From Patiria miniata (taxonomy: Eukaryota; Echinodermata; Asteroidea; Valvatida; Asterinidae), in NCBI RefSeq assembly GCF_015706575.1, contig NW_024037074.1, forward strand, positions 17,721,334-17,785,333: a DNA stretch of 64,000 nucleotides, written 5' to 3'. Numbering within the stretch: position 1 is the stretch's first letter; each line of letters begins with the position of its first letter. Shown here in pieces: positions 60,001 through 64,000 of the stretch. A model generated the notes under the pieces. That model saw only the letters and a program-made list of their open reading frames with translations, was not told the origin of the DNA and searched no databases. A program made the translations under genes and the position numbers.

Positions 60001-63000
60001 TTTCATAATAGGGAGACCTTCTTAAGAATGGTACACGCACACAGGCCAGAAGGCGTAACAAAATCAAACAGTGTTATTGGTAGACACTAAACTATTCCCA
60101 TATCAGAAGCTTAACTACTCCGAAGCCAAACAAAACAAATTTAAAAATTACCTTCACGTTCTTCTAGTGTGTCATGGATGTATTCGGTCTGCTCAGCCAG
60201 ACTGCGGAACCCAGCTTCATGTTCAAATACATCATCGGTTATGCTGTTCAATATCTACAGAAACAAAGTTGAAGATCAAACCATATACGACATTTGACCA
60301 ATGCCTTGGTTGGCAAGACAAATACAACATGTTGGTGCATCAAAGATCAGTTGAGTTGACTGCACGTTGTTTATATTTATACCAATAGTTCTCCACATTA
60401 CAAGAATATGGATCAAAGCATGACAAAATGACTCAAGAAAAACTGAATGACTCAAAAAAATCTCATTGAAAATGGGAAAACCATCATGCCAGAAATATTT
60501 CAAGCCAAAAATATCAAGAGGCATCCACTGAAACGTTACAAACTCACACTTTTGACGGTAAGCCCTGGGAAGAATCCATTCACCACAACGTGACTCCAGT
60601 TGCTCAACATCTCCGCCCTAAACATGTCTAGAAGACGGCGCTTAGAACCAAGACCATACAGCATCAGATTAAATCCATTGCTGAAAATATACAAAGCACA
60701 CACAGACAAATTTTTTACATGTATCTATAGAAAATAGGGGATTTAAGGCCAGTACAGGAACCCGATAACCGATGGGAATAAAACAATAAACCCTTTCAAA
60801 ATCTTCCTTTTCATTGTCTGAGAAACTACTAAGTTATTTGTAAAGTTGGTTACCGGTATCCGATCCCATAATCTGGAACCAGTTCCTTCCTGACATTACA
60901 GTCGGGTACTTGGGTACCCAGTTCCGATACCAAGCCCTAATAAAAAAAGTAAGTATTGTGTTTTTTTTAAAGTTACTTTTGTAGGTAAAATAAATTAAAC
61001 CATCACAAGTAAATCACCCCCCCCCCCAGCCCACCTCTTTGTGATTGACTTATGCAACATGCTAACCCCACAAAAAAAGTGTAGACCATACTTTACCTTA
61101 GCTGAAACATCCACTTGTTGAACAAGCCTCTGTATTCCTGATACATCTCTGAGATTTCCCTGCTATGACTGTTGGGAGCGTCACCTAGTGCCTTGCTGAC
61201 ATCGTCTTGATCCATCTTAGGGATGGCTAGTCTGGCCAGAGTGTGGTCCGAAGTCACCGACTGACCAGAGTGAGCTGAGAAATATTCCTCGGCCATGTTG
61301 GGCTGCGAACAAGCAGAGGAAAAAAGCAATCGGCTGCAAACAGAGCTTCCACAAGTGTATAAGACGACCAAATATTTGACAACATAAAAAAAAATACTCT
61401 GTATCTCAAAATACTCCAATCTGGTTGTTCAGGCGCTGAACATGGGTTGTGTTTCCATGGACTTTCGTCATAAGTTCCCCTTGACTGAACTTTCAAGCAT
61501 TTTACTCCCATGCCTGCCTTCTCATGCACTGACTGATCAGTTCTAAAGGATAGCAAAGTACTTCTCTCTATCTGGAACTCCCAACGCAAATTTTGTCTCA
61601 TACTTTTATCAACCAAGAATCTTTTACAATTCAAAAGAAATGTGAAAGGATATCTCCTTTCATTTTGACTTCTTTCTGTTCTTGGCTCCTGACCTTGTGT
61701 TGAGTTGATAACCGTTAGAAAGGGAAAAAAATGAGAAATGACAACCTAGGGCTGGAAAGCTCAGCTGGTAGAGCACCGGAACGGCAATCCGGATGTCACA
61801 GGTTCAAAACCCACACCAGTCAATTGTTTGGTTCAAATTAAAAAAGAAGGGGAAAAAAAGACAAGCCTCACCAGCTCTACATCTCCTCTGGTTCTCCTGC
61901 GGGTGATAGGCCCCTTTACAGCAGACCCCTTAGCCGGTGTGGCACCCCCTCTCACATCACGTGTGGCACAGCCTCTCACACCCCTTCCTGATCTGTGCGG
62001 AGTCGAGGTACTGTCCTTGCTATGGGTGCTACTATTGTCATCGTTGCTGTCTTCATCAGAGCTTGAAGTCTTTGAGGAATCACTATCATCATCTGAATCG
62101 GGTATGGTTCCTGCAAGGAAAGATCGATGAGTTCAAAGACACAGACAGTTTATTATTTCTAAGTCCATTCTGAACTAGGACTGCACTGTGGCTTCTACAA
62201 ATTTGGGGTCCATGCTGTATTTATAACACAATACATACATAAATTAAAAATTAATGTGGCCTGACGTTGCGAACTTAGCAAGTTCTTCTTCAGAGGCTAA
62301 AACAGAAATGACAGAGGTACATACATTAACATGGGGGTGCACACAAACATGCAGGGATGAAAGAAGAAACACAAAAGGAGGATTAGGTGGGAAAGGTGTG
62401 GAAAGATGCAGGGGAGGGTGGATGAGAGAACAAAGAAACAAAGGGAGATGGCAAACCACAAGGGGTCTGGTGTGAACAGGGGAGGGACCAGAAAGGGGAA
62501 GGATCAAAGGTCACAGGGAGTGGGAACGGACAAAAGAGTGTGGGAGTGAAGGGGGATAATACATACATGTACATCGCAAATTACAGAGTAAGTAAATCTC
62601 AGCATAATTAAGTACAATGTAGTACATTCTACCCCCCCCCCATTTTCTCAACGGATTCACGTGGGTTGACTTTTGATCTGAGGCCCATAAAAACGGATTT
62701 CCAGGGAAAACCGGAGAAATCACATCCCTGAGTTATGGTGGCATGTCTAACCCGATGTAAAAGCATAATCAGTTTACTAGTGCAGTACTCACTCCAACAG
62801 ATTCCAACAAAACATGCAGTTGGATTTTGAAGGGCTGGGGGTGGTTAGGGTGAAATGGAAATACATGTTCATAGGCGAGGTAAAAACAGCTCCCGTCAGT
62901 GGAAAGCAAAAAGGGCTTTTTAACATTTTCTGTTATAATGTGAGGCATTATGTGTATTTCCCGTTACCAGGACTTGAAATTTGTTAGTTAATGATCAAAG

Positions 63001-63971
63001 ACACTCGATTTTGGCCGTAAGAGTGTGAACTTGTTCTTTAATGTAGTTGGTTTCAGTTTCTTACTTCTACTTCTCCTTGTCACCCTTGGCTCAGCCCGCT
63101 GTTGAGTCGGCTTCTTGCTTGAGACGGGCGTGGCACTACTCCTTGCCAGCTGAGCCATCTGCCCTGACCGCTTGTACTTTTTGAATTGATAAACATCCGT
63201 TCCTTTGATCCCTGCTTCATCCAGTAATACTGTGACAAGAACACCAGTTAGAGACACATTTCAAAGTCTGGCAAAATCATTAAAATCCACAGGGGCATTG
63301 TAATGTAAGGAAGGGCATAGTGGCATTTCTGCACCATTTATTGACCCGTCTTCTGCTGAAGAAAAGTGGTGCACGTATGACTTACACGTGTCCCTGAAAC
63401 TGTTTTGACACACCAAAATCGTTACCTGACGATTCAAAGACATTAAGGACATTTCTCATCATAGACATCAAGGACATGAGGTACCAGTACCCTTGACGCA
63501 GCATTCTCTGGAGAGGGGGGGGTGGCTGTGGTCTGTCTCACGATTGACACAGATTATTGTTGATTAACGGGCTAGATGCAACGGACAAAGAAGCCAAAAT
63601 GATGTCACTGTTTAACATTTATAAGTTTTTCGGTTAAAAAAAAAAAAAAAAAAAAAAGAGGAGGCGGCCTCCAAAAAGGAAGCGGGTGGGGACGCTTAAC
63701 ATATTTTTTGTTTTTTAATTTGGCCTAACAGATATTGCGCCGGCCAATATCCACTCCTTTGATAATTTACCATCTGGTGTTTTGTTGTGTTCCTGCTCGT
63801 CTCCTTCACCCTCCTCGTCATTCTCATCGTCCTCATCTGATGACTCTGTTCGATCCTGAGCTTTCAAGAGCCTCTCCTTGTAGTTGACAGACTTTCTGGA
63901 GGATCTCACTGGCCGCTGAGAGGGTGTAGTAGAAGCCAGCATTTGCACTTTGGACCTTCTTGGTTTCTTGG
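57080..63971 (-). CDS. ORC2: origin recognition complex subunit 2 (N-terminal exons outside window)
   Basis: Exons in order of transcription: 63971-63771, 63229-63065, 62110-61872, 61302-61097, 60680-60548, 60254-60152, 59842-59705, 59360-59189, 58363-58302, 57555-57437, 57157-57080. The frame is open for at least 538 residues (vertebrate ORC2 is about 577). ORC2 is a nuclear subunit of the complex that marks replication origins and loads MCM. The N-terminal part is acidic/Ser-rich with basic patches ([15 protein letters not shown]), as expected for a disordered DNA-binding arm. Conserved blocks: [97 protein letters not shown] and [10 protein letters not shown]. The last exon ([10 protein letters not shown] ... 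TMLKLF) is supported by phase and weak similarity only. Confidence 0.92.
58657..59162. mobile_element. inverted-repeat DNA element in an ORC2 intron
   Basis: The left end GGGTGCATTCGAGTAGCTCA and right end TGAGCAACTCAAATGCAGCC are inverted and similar over about 35 bp (GGATCGACTTGGG against AGATTGACTCGG further in). About 500 bp, no transposase, no clear target duplication. It sits between ORC2 exons 59360-59189 and 58363-58302. Confidence 0.6.
59615..59650. repeat. perfect 11-bp hairpin in an ORC2 intron
   Basis: AGGCGTGCGAT at 59615-59625 and ATCGCACGCCT at 59640-59650 form a GC-rich stem with a 14-base loop. Function unknown; it may be the core of a short inverted-repeat element. Confidence 0.65.
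61749..61821 (+). repeat. tRNA-like sequence (SINE head or tRNA pseudogene)
   Basis: It has a D-arm/box A AGCTCAGCTGGTAGAGC, a stem CCGGA/TCCGG around a 7-base loop, and a box B-like GGTTCAAAACC. The acceptor stem pairs only partly (GGGCTGG with CCAGTC), no T precedes the presumed anticodon, and box B is off consensus, so a working tRNA gene is unlikely. It lies on the strand opposite to ORC2, in an intron. Confidence 0.5.
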
Positions 63972-64000
63972 CTTAACAGCAAAACAATATGAAACTTCGA

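Noticed and set aside
60548..60550. Alternative ORC2 donor after GTC AAA A at 60550
   Set aside because: It shifts the frame into a stop in the next exon. The donor AAAAGT|GTGAGT at 60548 keeps the conserved V-K-S-I-L-N-S-I sequence.

Overview
The window is eukaryotic: AT-rich sequence with interrupted genes, consensus GT/AG introns, many introns of 0.3 to 3 kb, and several dispersed repeat families. The gene content (SLC5 transporters, rhodopsin-like receptors, a complement-control/EGF/SEA membrane protein, ORC2) points to an animal. An excess of the palindrome TAGGCCTA and tRNA-headed SINEs suggest a marine deuterostome, most likely an echinoderm and perhaps a sea star. That placement is an inference; no sequence search was possible.

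Layout. (1) 0.2-21.6 kb, plus strand: two head-to-tail SLC5A8-like sodium/monocarboxylate transporter genes. The first has lost its 5' exons to the window edge (12 exons, 463 residues seen). The second is complete (15 exons, 605 residues). Every shared intron sits at the same position and phase, so this is a tandem duplication. The introns and the spacer hold a foldback element, a small LTR element nested in an older DNA element, a minisatellite that copies a splice acceptor, a SINE, and a 1-kb inverted-repeat transposon that ends 31 bases before the second start codon. (2) 21.6-31.6 kb: mostly gene-poor, with two intronless class A GPCR genes on the minus strand (327 and 342 residues), a 720-bp terminal-inverted-repeat element with a 9-bp target duplication, and a near-perfect 119-bp-arm palindrome made from a tRNA-derived SINE. 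(3) 31.6-54.5 kb, plus strand: one very large gene. Its 23 coding exons join in frame to 2808 residues: signal peptide, 10 sushi/CCP domains, three low-complexity or mucin-like blocks, EGF, SEA with an autocleavage-type motif, three more EGF-like modules, a membrane span, and a cytoplasmic tail ending in polyproline. A single 3852-nt exon places about 1200 residues of repeats inside one CCP domain. (4) 57.0-64.0 kb, minus strand: the ORC2 gene, convergent with the large gene, its N-terminal exons beyond the window.

The four gene groups have no evident common pathway. The most unusual item is the large CCP/SEA gene: a giant repeat insertion in the first loop of CCP10, an undescribed W-E-x-L-F ... 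F-P-N-G-x-P repeat, a 30-bp/10-residue Met-Gly repeat, and a dead duplicate of the CCP3 exon in intron 1.

Gene models were checked by splice consensus and reading-frame closure (605 residues, 2808 residues, in-frame ORC2). These are hand predictions without transcript support.
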